Assembly (NCBI GenBank): GCA_977006965.1
Contig: OZ345359.1
Span: 372,001 to 436,000 of the forward strand
Source of the DNA: Phymatolithon calcareum
Lineage: Eukaryota; Rhodophyta; Florideophyceae; Hapalidiales
Direction: 5' to 3'
DNA: 64,000 nt
Below the pieces are notes generated by a model, which made no database searches, had not been told where the DNA came from, and saw nothing but the letters and a program-made list of their open reading frames with translations. How positions within the stretch are numbered: position 1 is the stretch's first letter; each line of letters opens with the position of its first letter. Below are positions 20,717 through 30,989 of this stretch, piece after piece. A program made the position numbers and the translations under genes.

Positions 20717-22636
20717 ATGACCGACGAGGGTCCCCGAACTCGCTCCACCCGAGCTTCTCAGCTGCGGGCTAAAGAGATCGAGGCTCGGTACGGCCGATCA
20801 GCCGCTACACCCACTTCGGCCCCTGTTCGGCCAGCGTCGGTGCCGCGTGGTGCCCTTGACGACGAAGACTATTCGTCCATGTGGACGGCCCGCGGTAACT
20901 TTGACCCTACGCTCGTTGGGCCGCGATCGGAGCCGGTGGAGACATCCGCCAGTGCGCCGGCCGACCGTCCAGGCCTGAGGGCATCTCAAGATGCCCCTCG
21001 GGGAGATGAAGGCGCCACCGCCCAAGTAAGCGCCATCGTCCCCCGAAATTCAAATCGTGCTCAGTCGGACACCGGAGTCCCCCTATCGGAGCTGGATGCA
21101 GCTCGGGGAAGGATCGGGAAGGCCGAGTCCAAGATGGTCGCTCCCGGGAACCCCGAAGACCTGGTGGCCGCGATCGCGCAGCTTTCTTCCCAAATGAGGG
21201 AGCTTCCGTCGACGATCGAAGAGACTGTCAATGCGGCGATCGACGCCAAACTGCCCGAGGCAATCCAAGGCCGCTCCGCAGTTATCCAAGAAAATATCAT
21301 GCAATCCATGACCTTGGAGCTGGAAGGACGCCTCGCTGAGCGAACGACTCATTTCGCCACTCATGACGCAGTCGCGTCTGTTGACGGGCGGGTCGCAGGC
21401 CGAACTGGCTGCGTTCAAAGATCAAGTCGAAACACGTCGCCTCTACAAGGCGGAACCGGCGTCTGGGATGAGACGCCGATACACCGATGACGACCAGAGA
21501 ACGGTCATTAATGAGCCCAAATGGAGCTCGGGTCGCGTGACGGCTCTCAAAGCTCATCGGAGGACTCCTCCTCGTCGGGGTCCGGTTCCCGGTCGGACGG
21601 AAGCAGCTCCAGAGGGAAGCGCGGCGAATATATAGACCGTCGGTACCCTCGCCGGAGGGCGCGAAGTGCTAAGAGAAGGACACATCGAGCCCACCGAGAA
21701 AGGGGCGAGGAGACTAAACGTTCATCGAGGGGCAAAGGCCCCAAGTACCGCGGCCTCAAGGAGCTCAAGTGCTCTCACGAGAGCTTTAATCAGGCCCTTT
21801 CTTATCGGCGCTACCGCCTCTTGAACACCAGCCAACGCTCCGGGGCCAAGGTTTCGGCCATGATTGGTCAGTTCCAGAGGCTTACACGGCACGCTATGGA
21901 GAGCCACACTTTTTCGGGTGAGCGACCCATCGAGGTCCTCCAATTCCTCTCCGCGTTCAAGACCACGTGCGATGACAATGATATTCCCGAAGGCGCAGCA
22001 GTCCGCCTGATGTCGAAATACCTGACCGGAGGGGCCAGGCGACAATTCGACTCTTACAACGGCCTTGGCACATCTCGCCTCAAAGGATTCTCGTCGTATC
22101 CGGAGGCGGTCCAACACCTTCTCAAGGCGTTTGCGACCGAGGAGGTCATTATCGCCGCCGTGGCCGAGTTTGACGGCTTGTCGCAGGGGGACAAGGAGAA
22201 TGAGCGAGCATTTGGACTACGGCTCCGTGACTCTGCGCGCCAATGCGGAAACGTGTTCTCGGAGAACCAGCTAATCACTCGATTTATCCTCGGGACGCAC
22301 GCAGACATCAGGCCGATCATCCTGAGCAACAAGGCGCTTTGGGGAGGGGTGTCTTTCGACGAGTTCCTCAGGCGGGCGCAGGGCCTTGGGGACTCACACC
22401 GCGCCCTCCTCTGGAAACGCACGCGGCCTGGCCAGGCCATAGCGATCTGGCCCCAAGACGATCCAGCCCACTCTCAATCTTACTGCGGAGAGGCCCGTCA
22501 GCTAGGGCCCGACCAGCCGGTGTTCGCTGTTGGGCAGACGCCACGTCACGATTGCTGCTCCGATGACCCGTCAGTCGATACTCGTTACGACCAAGTGTTC
22601 CCACCGGGCTGCCACGAAGCCCATTTGGTCAGTTGA
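20717..22636 (+). pseudogene. gag: Gypsy-1 gag (broken)
   Basis: It starts at ATG 20717 (MTDEGPRTRSTRASQLRAKE). The frame holds to 21490 (257 codons), moves to another frame around 21363-21520 (ELAAFKDQVETRRLYK) and returns at 21521-22636. Two frameshifts are therefore needed. The second block has a Ser-rich then Arg-rich linker followed by a helical capsid region (LSYRRYRLLN ... PIEVLQFLSAFK ... FDEFLRRAQ) that is recognisably homologous to Gypsy-2 gag at 43045-43371. Sequence after about 22470 no longer looks gag-like, suggesting another shift. Confidence 0.75.
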
Positions 22637-22711
22637 GATCCTAAACCCCCCAGGTTTCGACAACCTCAACGGAAGGGGGCACCAGACCGTTCACCGGTCG
22701 TCGGCGCGCAG

Positions 22712-23140
22712 GTGCCGTCGGCAACGAAGCCTGCTCGTCCAGGGTGGGTGAATCCTCCACAAGCCCAGGATGACGTTTGCTACTGCTGCCTTGGCATAGG
22801 ACACCGACGCCCGCATTGCCCCCATCGGGACCGTCCGGCTCAAGACTCGAACTTCGCCGTCCTCCGGGCTGAGAACTTCAAATTCCTGCAACCGCACCAG
22901 CAGCAGGAGATGCGCCGCATAGGCGCCGCACCAACGGTGACCGCGGGGCTAGAGTGGATTGGAGACGTGCTGGTCGCGAATCCGAACGAGACAGGCCCCA
23001 TAGTATTCCCACGGCCTATGGGTCCGCCAGGTGGTCTACGGCAAGTACAGCGCTCGGCACGAGGAGTCGCCATGGTGGAGAATGAACAAAGGCGTGTACC
23101 CGCCGAGAGCTCGGAATCGAACTTCTCCCAGGAAAACTGA
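22712..23140 (+). pseudogene. Gypsy-1 nucleocapsid zinc knuckle
   Basis: This frame contains CYCCLGIGHRRPHC, an exact CX2CX4HX4C retroviral-type knuckle, in a Pro/Gln-rich context. It would be the nucleic-acid-binding end of Gag but is separated from the capsid block by a frame break. It stops at 23140. Confidence 0.75.
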
Positions 23141-23329
23141 TGGGGGGGGGATGCGCCGTGAGCCCTTGAGGCCACCGCGCAAGCCCCCGAATGAAGGAGT
23201 CTCGACTCCGGTTATCCTGTCCCGGCCATTTGGACTCCTGACCTGGCTGTCCGCCTCGCAGTACCAACTGTCTCAGGTGTGCTTCCTTTCGGCGCACAAT
23301 TACAAGATATAGGCCTCCATAGGTCCCGA

Positions 23330-23828
23330 TTCACGGTCCTTACGACCAATGCTCACGGTGTTGGACACCGAAGCCGGGCCTAACTTGGTCCGCGCGGACC
23401 TCCTTCCACCGGCGGTACTCGCCTTGTGTGACGACAGCCGTGATATCGTCAACTTGGCGTCTGCTTCACATCACCGCCTGGATACCATGGGTATTGTGAC
23501 CTTAACAGTCAAGGTCGCGTAGTACTCCGTGCGACAACCATTCGTTGTCGTACGGCAACTCGGAGCCGATGCCCTCTTGGGCTGCACGTTCATCGACAGA
23601 CACGTGAAGCAAGTGCGGCCTCGGGGAAAACTAATCGAGTTTGAGGATGGAACAAGGGTTACGATCAAGCGCCGCCCCCAAAGGGTCCCAAGCGACCGGT
23701 CAACATCAGAGACCCCATTCGTGAGAGACGGTCCCTCGCCGTCTGCAAAAGTGCGAGCACGACGAACGGTTATTCCGGCCGGGACCGAAGCGACTGTTGA
23801 GGTAGTATGCGGCGCCTCCGGCACCTGA
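23330..23828 (+). pseudogene. Gypsy-1 protease region
   Basis: VLDTEAGPNLV near 23355 corresponds to a retropepsin active site (D-T-G-A), with Gly changed to Glu. Downstream VVRQLGADALLGCTFIDRH resembles the second half with the ILG-like block. In-frame stops occur at about 23519 (TAG) and 23826 (TGA). The enzyme is inactivated in this copy. Confidence 0.6.
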
Positions 23829-23849
23829 GTCCTTGCCCCGGCTCCGCAT

Positions 23850-25655
23850 TTGTACTTGAAGAAGCGAGTTAGTGTGGCCAACGGCCTAGTTGACGTTAAA
23901 CCGCTCGTGCCTTTTAGGATCTTGGTCGCCAACTTTTCGCCCGCGGATGTGACACTCGCGAAACACGAAATCTTGGCTTTGGCGCTACCGGCCCCGACGA
24001 AAATATTCACGGTCAATATTGACCCTCGGCAACCGGAACCCGCAGTACCTGTGCGTCCTGGCCTCGCACAGGCCTTACCTGATGACGAAGCCCAGGCCAG
24101 ATTCGCGGCACGGGTCCCGGAGTCGCCCGCCGCGCGCGAGCGGGTCACTGTGGATGACGTTTGCTTGGACCACCTGTCGGGCGACGAACAAGCCCAAGTC
24201 CGCGATATGCTTTGCGAGTTCGAGGACATGTGGCAGGGCCATCTGGGAACCGTGAAGGTCACCGAACACCGAATCGATCTTCAGGATGGTGCTCGACCAG
24301 TGCGGCTGCCGCCCCACCGCGCGAGGCATAAGGCCCGGGAGGTCGAGAAGACCGAAGTGGAGGAAATGTTGCGCTTGGATGTCGTCGAGCCCGCAGCGTC
24401 GGAGTGGTCCTCCCCGGTTGTCATTGTCCCTAAACCGGACGGACGGTGGCGCTTCTGCGTGGATTACCGGCGCCTGAACGCCCTGTCCATGAAGGACTCG
24501 TATCCTCTGCCGCGTATGGATGAGTACATTGACTCCCTTGGCGACGCCAAGTTCTTCACGACTCTGGACTGCAACTGGGGGTTCTGGCAGATTCCCATTC
24601 GCGACGAAGACCGCGACAAAACGACATTTACCTGTCACAGCGGAACCTTCCGATTCAAGAAAATGCCCTTCGGCCTGACCAACGCCCCGGCCACGTTCCA
24701 ACGCACCATCGACATAATTCTCGCTCGCTTTAAATGGCAGTCCTGCCTGGTGTACATCGACGACATCATTGTCTTTTCGTCTTCATTCGACGACCACCTG
24801 CGTCACGTCAAGGAGATACTGTGCGCGTTGAAAGCGGCCGGACTGTCACTGAAGCTGAAGAAGTGCACCTTCTTTGACCGGTCGGTCAACTACTTGGGCC
24901 ATACAATACGGCCAGGCCTTCTTGAGGTGGCGAACCGCAACACCGACGCCATCCAAGGGTTCAAAGTCCCGACTAGCCAGACGGAGCTCCGCTCTTTCCT
25001 TGGACTTTGCAACGTCTACCGACGTTTCATTCCGAACTTTGCACGTGTAGCAGCGCCGCTCACGGAGCTCTTAAAGAAGGAGCAGGGGGCCTCGCTCCCC
25101 GTGTTTTACGGTCGCCGCTTGGCCGCATTTGGCCTCTTGAAGAAAGCATTAGCTTCCCCGCCCGTTCTGCGGCTGCCCCGTCGGGGTTTGCGCTACTCGG
25201 TCGATACAGATGCCTGCGACCATCAGATTGGCTGTGTGCTCTTTCAAACACACGAAGACGGTAAGCGATACCCGCTGGGCTTCTGGAGTCGACAGCTCCG
25301 ACCGGCAGAGAAAAACTACTCTGCGGGCGAGAAGGAATGCCTGGCCATCATATGGGCCGTACAGATCCTCCAACCGGACCTCCAACTGGAGGAGTTTGAT
25401 CTGTTTACCGATCACCAGGCGCTCCGCTGGATTTTCAGCCTCGCCGATGGGCCAAATCGCCTCGCACGTTGGCGCCTCGTTTTGATGGGGCATCGCTTCA
25501 AAGTGCATTACAAGAAAGGCGCCGAGAATACGATCGCCGACACCATCTCGCGTTTACCCACGTACGGCGATTGTCCATTCGGACCAGATCTGGACATTCC
25601 CTGCCTAGCAGTTGAAACCGCGATCGGAAAGGGCAAACATGTTCCCCGGCTTTGA
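23850..25655 (+). pseudogene. pol: Gypsy-1 reverse transcriptase and RNase H
   Basis: About 600 codons open. RT motifs are complete: SPVVIVPKPDGRWRFCVDYR, TTLDCNWGFWQIP, FKKMPFGLTNAP, YIDDIIVFS (catalytic YIDD) and LGH with LRSFLGLCNVYRRF. RNase H has VDTDACDHQIG, EKECLAIIW and FTDHQALRW. The first codon of the frame is TTG after an in-frame TGA, so the true start is the upstream polyprotein. The frame ends at 25655, where integrase continues in the -1 frame. Domain sequence itself is undamaged. Confidence 0.9.
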
Positions 25656-27034
25656 GGCCCCGTGTGTTGTACTTGGCGCATTACCCGCGGCTTCCGGGCC
25701 ATCCGGGAACTACTCGAATGTACCAGACCTTGCGCCGAGAATTCTACTGGCCGTCCATGGCCTTTGACGTTGTACGCACGGTGCGATCATGCACCCCATG
25801 TGCAAAGGAGCGCGTAAAGCTCCGCCGCCACAGTCAGTGGTTGAAGCTGTTCCCCGCATCCCAGCCTTTGGAGTTCGTCTCTATCGACATCCTCGGTCCG
25901 TTCCGCAAGACCAAAGACGGGCACGAGAACTTGTTGGTTATCACGGACCGCTATTCAAAGCTCTCGCGAGCAGTCCCGCTCAAGTCCACAACGGCGCACG
26001 CAGTGGCCTCGGCATTTTGTAACCACTGGGTATTCGCTTACGGACCGCCGGTGTACCTTTTGTCGGACAATGGCCAGCAGTTCGCATCCAAACACTTTCA
26101 GGCCGTTTGCCAGACCCTAGGAATTCGGAACCTATTCACTGCTGCTTACCATGCACAGACTAACGGCCAAGCGGAACGATACAATCGCACCATACTCGCG
26201 GCCTTGCGCGCGTACGTGACAGAGCACCTTGACGACTGGGATCGCTTTGCAGGCGCGCTGTCGTACGGGTACAATACCCAGATTCATAGCGCCACGGAGT
26301 TCAGTCCCATTGAAGTCACGGTCAGTCGACCACCGGTGCACTTGGCCATCCAAAACGTGGCCTCATCTGGTGAACCCCACCCTCGCCTGCAACGAGAGCA
26401 ATTTTTGGCGCGCCTCAAGGCCCTCATGGCCACTGCGGACAAAAATATCCGTCGCGCCCAAGCACGATACAAAGCCAACTTCGACAAGGCCGTGAGACCT
26501 TCCGCAGAAGACATCCGCCCCGGAACGTTCGTCTTCTTACGGCGTGAGGCCCCCACGAAGGAAGATCCCGAACGGAACAAGCTCGCGTCCCTCGCAACTG
26601 GGCCCTATGTCATCATCAACGCATCGGGCGTTGACGACACCGTCTCACGCGACCGCGTGGTCCTTGCACCAACTCCGCCCGACGGGCTGCCACTGGTCGC
26701 CGACGACCGCACTCTAGAGGAGCGTCGACGTGAGGAGCGCCATCGGGGCGTCGCGGTCAGGGCCCCACCAAACGAAGAACCAGAAGCGATGCAGGAGGGA
26801 GAGAACTCCGATGGTGACGAGTATGTCATTGACCGCTTGATCGCTTACGATCAGCCCTTAAACCGAATACGAACACGCTGGTTCGGGTACGGCCCGGAAG
26901 ACGACACCTGGCAACGTCCGGACAGCCTCCCCTTGCACAAGTTGCGCTCCTTCTTCCGCATGCGCAAAGGGGGAATCCCGGAAAAGGTTATCGGTGCCCT
27001 TCCAGAGCACCTGCGCGACGCCGCGCGACAGTAA
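25652..27034 (+). pseudogene. pol: Gypsy-1 integrase with C-terminal chromodomain-like module
   Basis: 460 codons. Zinc-binding HHCC: AHYPRLPGHPG ... CTPCAKE. Catalytic core: FVSIDILGPF (first Asp), LLSDNGQQF (second Asp), TNGQAERYNR (Glu). A GPY-like TGPYVI follows near 26600. The last about 60 residues (VIDRLIAYD ... RWFGYGPEDDTWQRPDSLP) match a chromodomain pattern, expected to direct integration to modified histone or other chromatin. It begins at TTG because a frameshift separates it from RT. Confidence 0.9.
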
Positions 27035-27110
27035 CCTGGGCCGCTGTGTCGCGCCCTGGACCACTCCTCGCGTTCCGGCAGGGACACTATTTGGAGAGCC
27101 CGCACTCTTC

Positions 27111-27125
27111 TTAAGGAGGGGAGGG
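27111..27125 (+). repeat. Internal copy of the Gypsy-1 polypurine tract
   Basis: TTAAGGAGGGGAGGG at 27111-27125 is identical over 15 bases to 29733-29747, the tract abutting the 3' LTR. It lies 77 bp after the pol stop, the normal place for a polypurine tract in a gypsy element without extra cargo. Confidence 0.85.
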
Positions 27126-27345
27126 GACGAGAATGAGGGGGCAGAGGACTTGGACGGAAGAGCCCTTGCGACTTCATTGGATCGCCCGCTCATACATGAC
27201 ATCCTGTCAATGTCTTTGGGCCCTCCTACCATGGACGTACGGGGTCACAAGTATTTCTGGACAAATGGCCTAAGTCGGCCTGCGTTCTTCAATCAATAGC
27301 AAATGGCCTAAATCGGCCTAAAGTTCAAACGTACGTCTAACAAAG

Positions 27346-29085
27346 CTAACAGGTGTGGGCAGAAGGGATCCGGTGCGGCAGCAGATCGCGCGTGGCCCAA
27401 TATACCAAGCGAAGAGCCTCGATTGCGGCCTCTTTTCCGGCCTGGTCGCGAACATGGGCAGATCCACGCGCGATGCCGGCAACATCTTCGAACAAGGCCC
27501 ACACCACCGTGGACACTTCCTCGTCATCGACCCAGTATAGGTCCTTGCACTCCAAGGGAGAAAGACCCATCGCGCTGAACAACTTGTGAATCCTAGAATC
27601 CGTGAACACGCCGACGGCCATGTCAGTCACCTCCCGGCCCACCATGGGCCTCAACTCGTACAGAGGGGTTGGCGACACAAGAGACACGCCTTGGTCATCG
27701 ATAATCTCCACGGCCTGAGCGGCCCAACGAGCGGTACGAAGCGCACGATTCACCGCGCTTTCCGGATCCTCGGTCTCGGCGGAAGATGATCGAACGCCCT
27801 TGATGACCTCCTCGACAGCCGTTCCAGTCGAAACATAGACGAAGTCCAGAGGCCCTTCCGGTGCCGAGTTGGCCCTCGGATGGTGTTGAGCACCGTCATC
27901 CTCGTCGCAAGGCTCCTCGACAGTCACACGGGTGAAGAAGCGGAGCAAGGGGCGCTCATCGGTGAGCATGAAGCCAGATCGACCGGGCTGATACATGCGA
28001 AAGGCCACCATGGCCGGGGAGGTGGCCTCATCATCATTCTTCTTAGGGACATCTTCGTTGCCATCCCTTGGCCGTTTCGTGCGGCATTCCGATTCGGCAT
28101 TCCCGCTCGCGCCGCCGGCAGTGGAAGTGGCCTCGGCAGCCACGCGGTCGGCCTTGGCCAAGCCCCGAAGGGCATGGAAGTCATGTCCGTTCCAGGACCG
28201 AGGACGGGTGACGCGGCCGGAATGTTCTTCGCGGAAGGCGCCGAGGGCGCCGGTGTAAATCTCGCCGCGCAAGATGGCGTAGCCACCTCCGAGCCTGTCT
28301 CGCGGTACGGCGGGGGACCAGGAACGGACATCCCAGCGGACGAAATCCCCGTTGCGGTATATGGGAGCGCCGACGTCGTTGCGCAGGGGCCAATCGATTC
28401 TGGTGGGATCCACCTTTGACCAATGAATGGTCTCGATGGCGGCGAGAAGGGCCTCAAGTCGTCGGCCGGTCGCTACGTCACCGCCAAGAAGGGAAGCACA
28501 CCCGATACGGCGCATGGCGGCCACCAAGGCAGGTGGCAGCCACCAGAGCCGAGCGTTCGGGCCGAGAAGATGGGCCTCCGTCATGATCGCATGCGCAACA
28601 TTGCGTACCCACTGCGCGAAGAATGCCGCCCAGAGGCAATGGGGAACTGGGCCCCGACGCCAAGCCGTCTCTTGCTCGCGATAAGGGCACTTTGCCATCT
28701 CCAGTCCCCAACAGCGCAGCACGGTCGGCATGTCAACGCGAAGCCCGTAGGGCACTTCGAAGCGGTGCCACCCTTCGGGGACGGGGACGTAGTCCCCTGA
28801 GCGGAAACTTCGTTCGGTTAGACAGTCGGCTTCGGTCATCCATTCGAGGAAGAGACCCTGTAGGCGGTGTCGCCAACGCCGTAAGTCACGAGACACACGC
28901 CGGTCTTGCATAGCCGGGCTCGGCAGCACATCGAGTGCGAACGGAGGAAGACCATCGAGGCAAAGGGCGTCGAATTGCCCAAGAGAGAGGCCCCACGCCT
29001 CGTCCTTCGAACTCTCATAGAAGCGCTCGGCCCAGTACACCTCGCCGGCGGTCGGCAATCGGGCAACGTCGGCCTCAACATGCAC
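27346..29085 (-). CDS. Antisense cargo gene of Gypsy-1, unknown function
   Basis: A 579-codon frame opposite to gag-pol, placed between the two polypurine tracts. The outermost codon at 29085 is GTG; the first in-frame ATG is at 28911 (521 codons), and an upstream stop lies near 29164. The frame is undamaged although gag-pol is broken. The N-terminal half is Trp-rich and helical (RRWRHRLQGLFLEWM, VPEGWHRFEVPYGLRVD, VRNVAHAIM). The middle is basic/acidic and low complexity (KRPRDGNEDVPKKNDDE). The C-terminal part has regular helices. No catalytic motif or known family was recognised. It may be regulatory or structural. Chance conservation of a frame this long is unlikely but GC-rich antisense frames do occur. 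Confidence 0.55.
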   Translation of the reverse strand: MHVEADVARLPTAGEVYWAERFYESSKDEAWGLSLGQFDALCLDGLPPFALDVLPSPAMQDRRVSRDLRRWRHRLQGLFLEWMTEADCLTERSFRSGDYVPVPEGWHRFEVPYGLRVDMPTVLRCWGLEMAKCPYREQETAWRRGPVPHCLWAAFFAQWVRNVAHAIMTEAHLLGPNARLWWLPPALVAAMRRIGCASLLGGDVATGRRLEALLAAIETIHWSKVDPTRIDWPLRNDVGAPIYRNGDFVRWDVRSWSPAVPRDRLGGGYAILRGEIYTGALGAFREEHSGRVTRPRSWNGHDFHALRGLAKADRVAAEATSTAGGASGNAESECRTKRPRDGNEDVPKKNDDEATSPAMVAFRMYQPGRSGFMLTDERPLLRFFTRVTVEEPCDEDDGAQHHPRANSAPEGPLDFVYVSTGTAVEEVIKGVRSSSAETEDPESAVNRALRTARWAAQAVEIIDDQGVSLVSPTPLYELRPMVGREVTDMAVGVFTDSRIHKLFSAMGLSPLECKDLYWVDDEEVSTVVWALFEDVAGIARGSAHVRDQAGKEAAIEALRLVYWATRDLLPHRIPSAHTC

Positions 29086-29732
29086 GGGGACAGGATGTCC
29101 CCTTGCGAGCTTGGTCGCCCAATCGGACAGGGCCCGGCGCCAGCTCCAGCGGCGCGGGTGGCGTCAATCGGCTGCGGAGCCTAGGGCGGGGCCTTCCAAG
29201 TTCCGAGTAACGCGTCGCCGCCATTCCGGCGAGCGCTCGACGTCACATGGCACGTCGACGTTGACTCGCGATCTGACCCAGCACACCATGACGCAGCACG
29301 CGTCTTGTTGGGGAAAAGGTGGACGTCTTCTTCGAGGAGGAACGGTCAGTGCTTGACCTTGACGAAGAGGGGTATGCGGGAGCAAAGTGGCCAGGGCCGA
29401 GGAGGCGGCGCCGCTATTTATGCCGGAGCAATGGCGGCACGGACCCTAACTCATGCGCCGTGTAATGGCGTGGCCACGGCGCCGTTCGCTCCCCCCTAAG
29501 GAGGGAGGCCACGGCGCGTACACGTGGACCTGGAAGGTCCAAAGGGCTGGCAGGAGTCACACGTGGACCTGCTAGGACCGCGAGGACGGGCGGAACTCGC
29601 TCGAAATTTGCCCTCTTTTCTGCAATTCTGGCCTTCTAAAACGCCTCCTCTGGCGATATGAACGCCGTTTCGCAGTGAAGGGGTAAGGGACTTGTCCCTG
29701 CTGACTCGTCTGCCTCGCCGAATGCTGCGGCT
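29086..29732. other. Gypsy-1 non-coding stretch before the terminal polypurine tract
   Basis: GC-rich sequence upstream of the antisense gene. It holds a third polypurine-like run, AAGGAGGGAGG (29499-29509), and a repeat of ACACGTGGACCTG (29519-29531 and 29560-29572). It may contain the antisense promoter. Confidence 0.45.
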
Positions 29733-29747
29733 TTAAGGAGGGGAGGG
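29733..29747 (+). other. Gypsy-1 polypurine tract
   Basis: TTAAGGAGGGGAGGG abuts the TG of the 3' LTR, the expected plus-strand primer. Confidence 0.85.
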
Positions 29748-30243
29748 TGTATTAGTATGGATGGGTGGCCCTGAGGCCTTGCTTTTCCCCGACCATTACA
29801 GCCCACATGGGCTTACACGCTGTGCCCTCGACTCCGTCGTCCCCTCCGTTTAGGTTTATTTCTAGTATGATAAGACCGATTTGGTAATATATGGCGGGCT
29901 TTTGGCCGCCGGCCCTCAGTAAAAGGGGCAACCCGTGTTTGATCCAGATCGACCGTTTTCAGTTCCAACCTTCGCGGACCTTTCGCCTCAGGGAAGGCCT
30001 CGCGTACGACCTCGACTCTACGCCGTCGGTCGAGCCTCGGTACTAGGACCCTCGCCCCTATGTCTGCGTACGGACGTTGGTGTCCTCTTTCGATTGGACT
30101 CCAAGTCCGTGTGTGTGTTTTGTTGTTTGCTCTGCCACTATCCTCCATCAGGAGAGACCAATCGATGGAGCCTTGTACGGCCTCAACGGCCAACCGTTCC
30201 CGAACTACTTAAAGGCGTCGATCCGCCGATCTACGCTACCACA
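29748..30243 (+). repeat. Gypsy-1 3' LTR
   Basis: 496 bp, TGTA...CCACA, partner of 20098-20593. Followed by TSD CCGGG. Confidence 0.95.
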
Positions 30244-30248
30244 CCGGG

Positions 30249-30846
30249 GCCCAAACGGAGGGCTCTCACCTTTGAGTAAATAGGACTGGGGTCATTCGCT
30301 GGATGAATATTGATCATTTCCTTAATTCGTGCCAGCAATGCCATTGGGGTTTTGTTTTCAAAGTTGGACTTGGGAATTTGACCTCGAATTTCTGCGGAGA
30401 GGCTTTGCTCAATTGCGTTCATCGCACTTTGCGTAGCGAGCTCGAACTCGGCGTTTTGCTCGGCGGTGGCACCAGCCGGAAGATGGACGTTTTGAAGGAA
30501 GTGCCGATGAAACTTAGTTTCATCGCTCATACCAATGAAGACGAGTCTGCGGCGCCATAATGCGTATTTTGTGTATGTGAGCGACTTTTAGATCTTGGCG
30601 TGTACTGTGTCGACTGTGTGTGAGGTGCTGTCTGCGCTTGGTTGCGGGCTCTGGATTTCGACAGTTTTTCTGCCTCGTGTTGGGCAATGTTGTTGAGTTT
30701 GGTTGCCGTGCGGTGTAGGAGACGCGTGGCGGTAAGTCCTGTTCTTTTGGGTGACCACGTGTTGTGTGGCATGGAGTTTTAGGGTTGAGAGGGAGTCGGA
30801 GTTTGATGTTGTTCGATGGTTGTGCGCCGTCGTACGTGGTTTCCAT
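30249..30846 (-). pseudogene. Copia-2 gag N-terminal part
   Basis: Frames 30530-30231 (beginning MSDETKFHRHFLQNVHLP; the last few codons run into Gypsy-1 LTR) and 30846-30520 cover the start of the copia gag whose continuation is at 20097. MNAIEQSLSAEIRG and KTPMALLARIKEMI are helical segments consistent with copia capsid. The break point is exactly the Gypsy-1 TSD. Confidence 0.55.
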
Positions 30847-30870
30847 AACCTGTGGTTCGACTTCTATTCC

Positions 30871-30930
30871 TTTACTGACGTGTCCTATAGTGCGTTATAT
30901 ACTAGTGAACAGCATGTGCCGCGTGTCATA
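30871..30930 (-). repeat. Copia-2 terminal repeat (5' side)
   Basis: Partner of 16494-16553. It lies upstream of gag on the minus strand, where the 5' LTR is expected. Confidence 0.55.
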
Positions 30931-30989
30931 CAACACGGATCATGCACAGCTGCGGCGCGCTTAAAATCTGAAATCAATCAACACGACAG

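Larger units (their letters stand above)
20098..30243 (+). mobile_element. Ty3/gypsy chromovirus-like retrotransposon (Gypsy-1)
   Basis: This is a 10.1-kb element with 496-bp LTRs (TGTA...CCACA), a 5-bp TSD, a primer-binding site, and gag with CCHC knuckle, protease, RT-RNase H and integrase ending in a chromodomain-like module: the gypsy order. The LTRs differ at 10 positions that I counted (about 2%). Gag and pol nevertheless carry several stops and frameshifts, so this copy is not autonomous. A further 2.6 kb between pol and the 3' LTR encodes a large antisense frame. It lies inside Copia-2 gag. Confidence 0.93.
16494..30930 (-). mobile_element. Decayed minus-strand copia element (Copia-2), split by Gypsy-1
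   Basis: Read on the minus strand, the order is gag (30846 to 30249, then 20097 to about 19740), protease, integrase, RT and RNase H (down to 16595), the copia order. A 60-bp direct repeat lies at both ends (16494-16553 and 30871-30930, about 55 of 60 identical, core GTCCTATAGTG...ATATACT) and is probably what remains of, or part of, the LTRs. Gypsy-1 interrupts the gag region with a 5-bp TSD. Many stops and frameshifts mark it as old and inactive. Confidence 0.75.

Noticed and set aside
27880-28457. 179- and 177-codon frames overlapping the Gypsy-1 antisense gene
   Set aside because: Shadow frames of GC-rich coding sequence; low-complexity translations.
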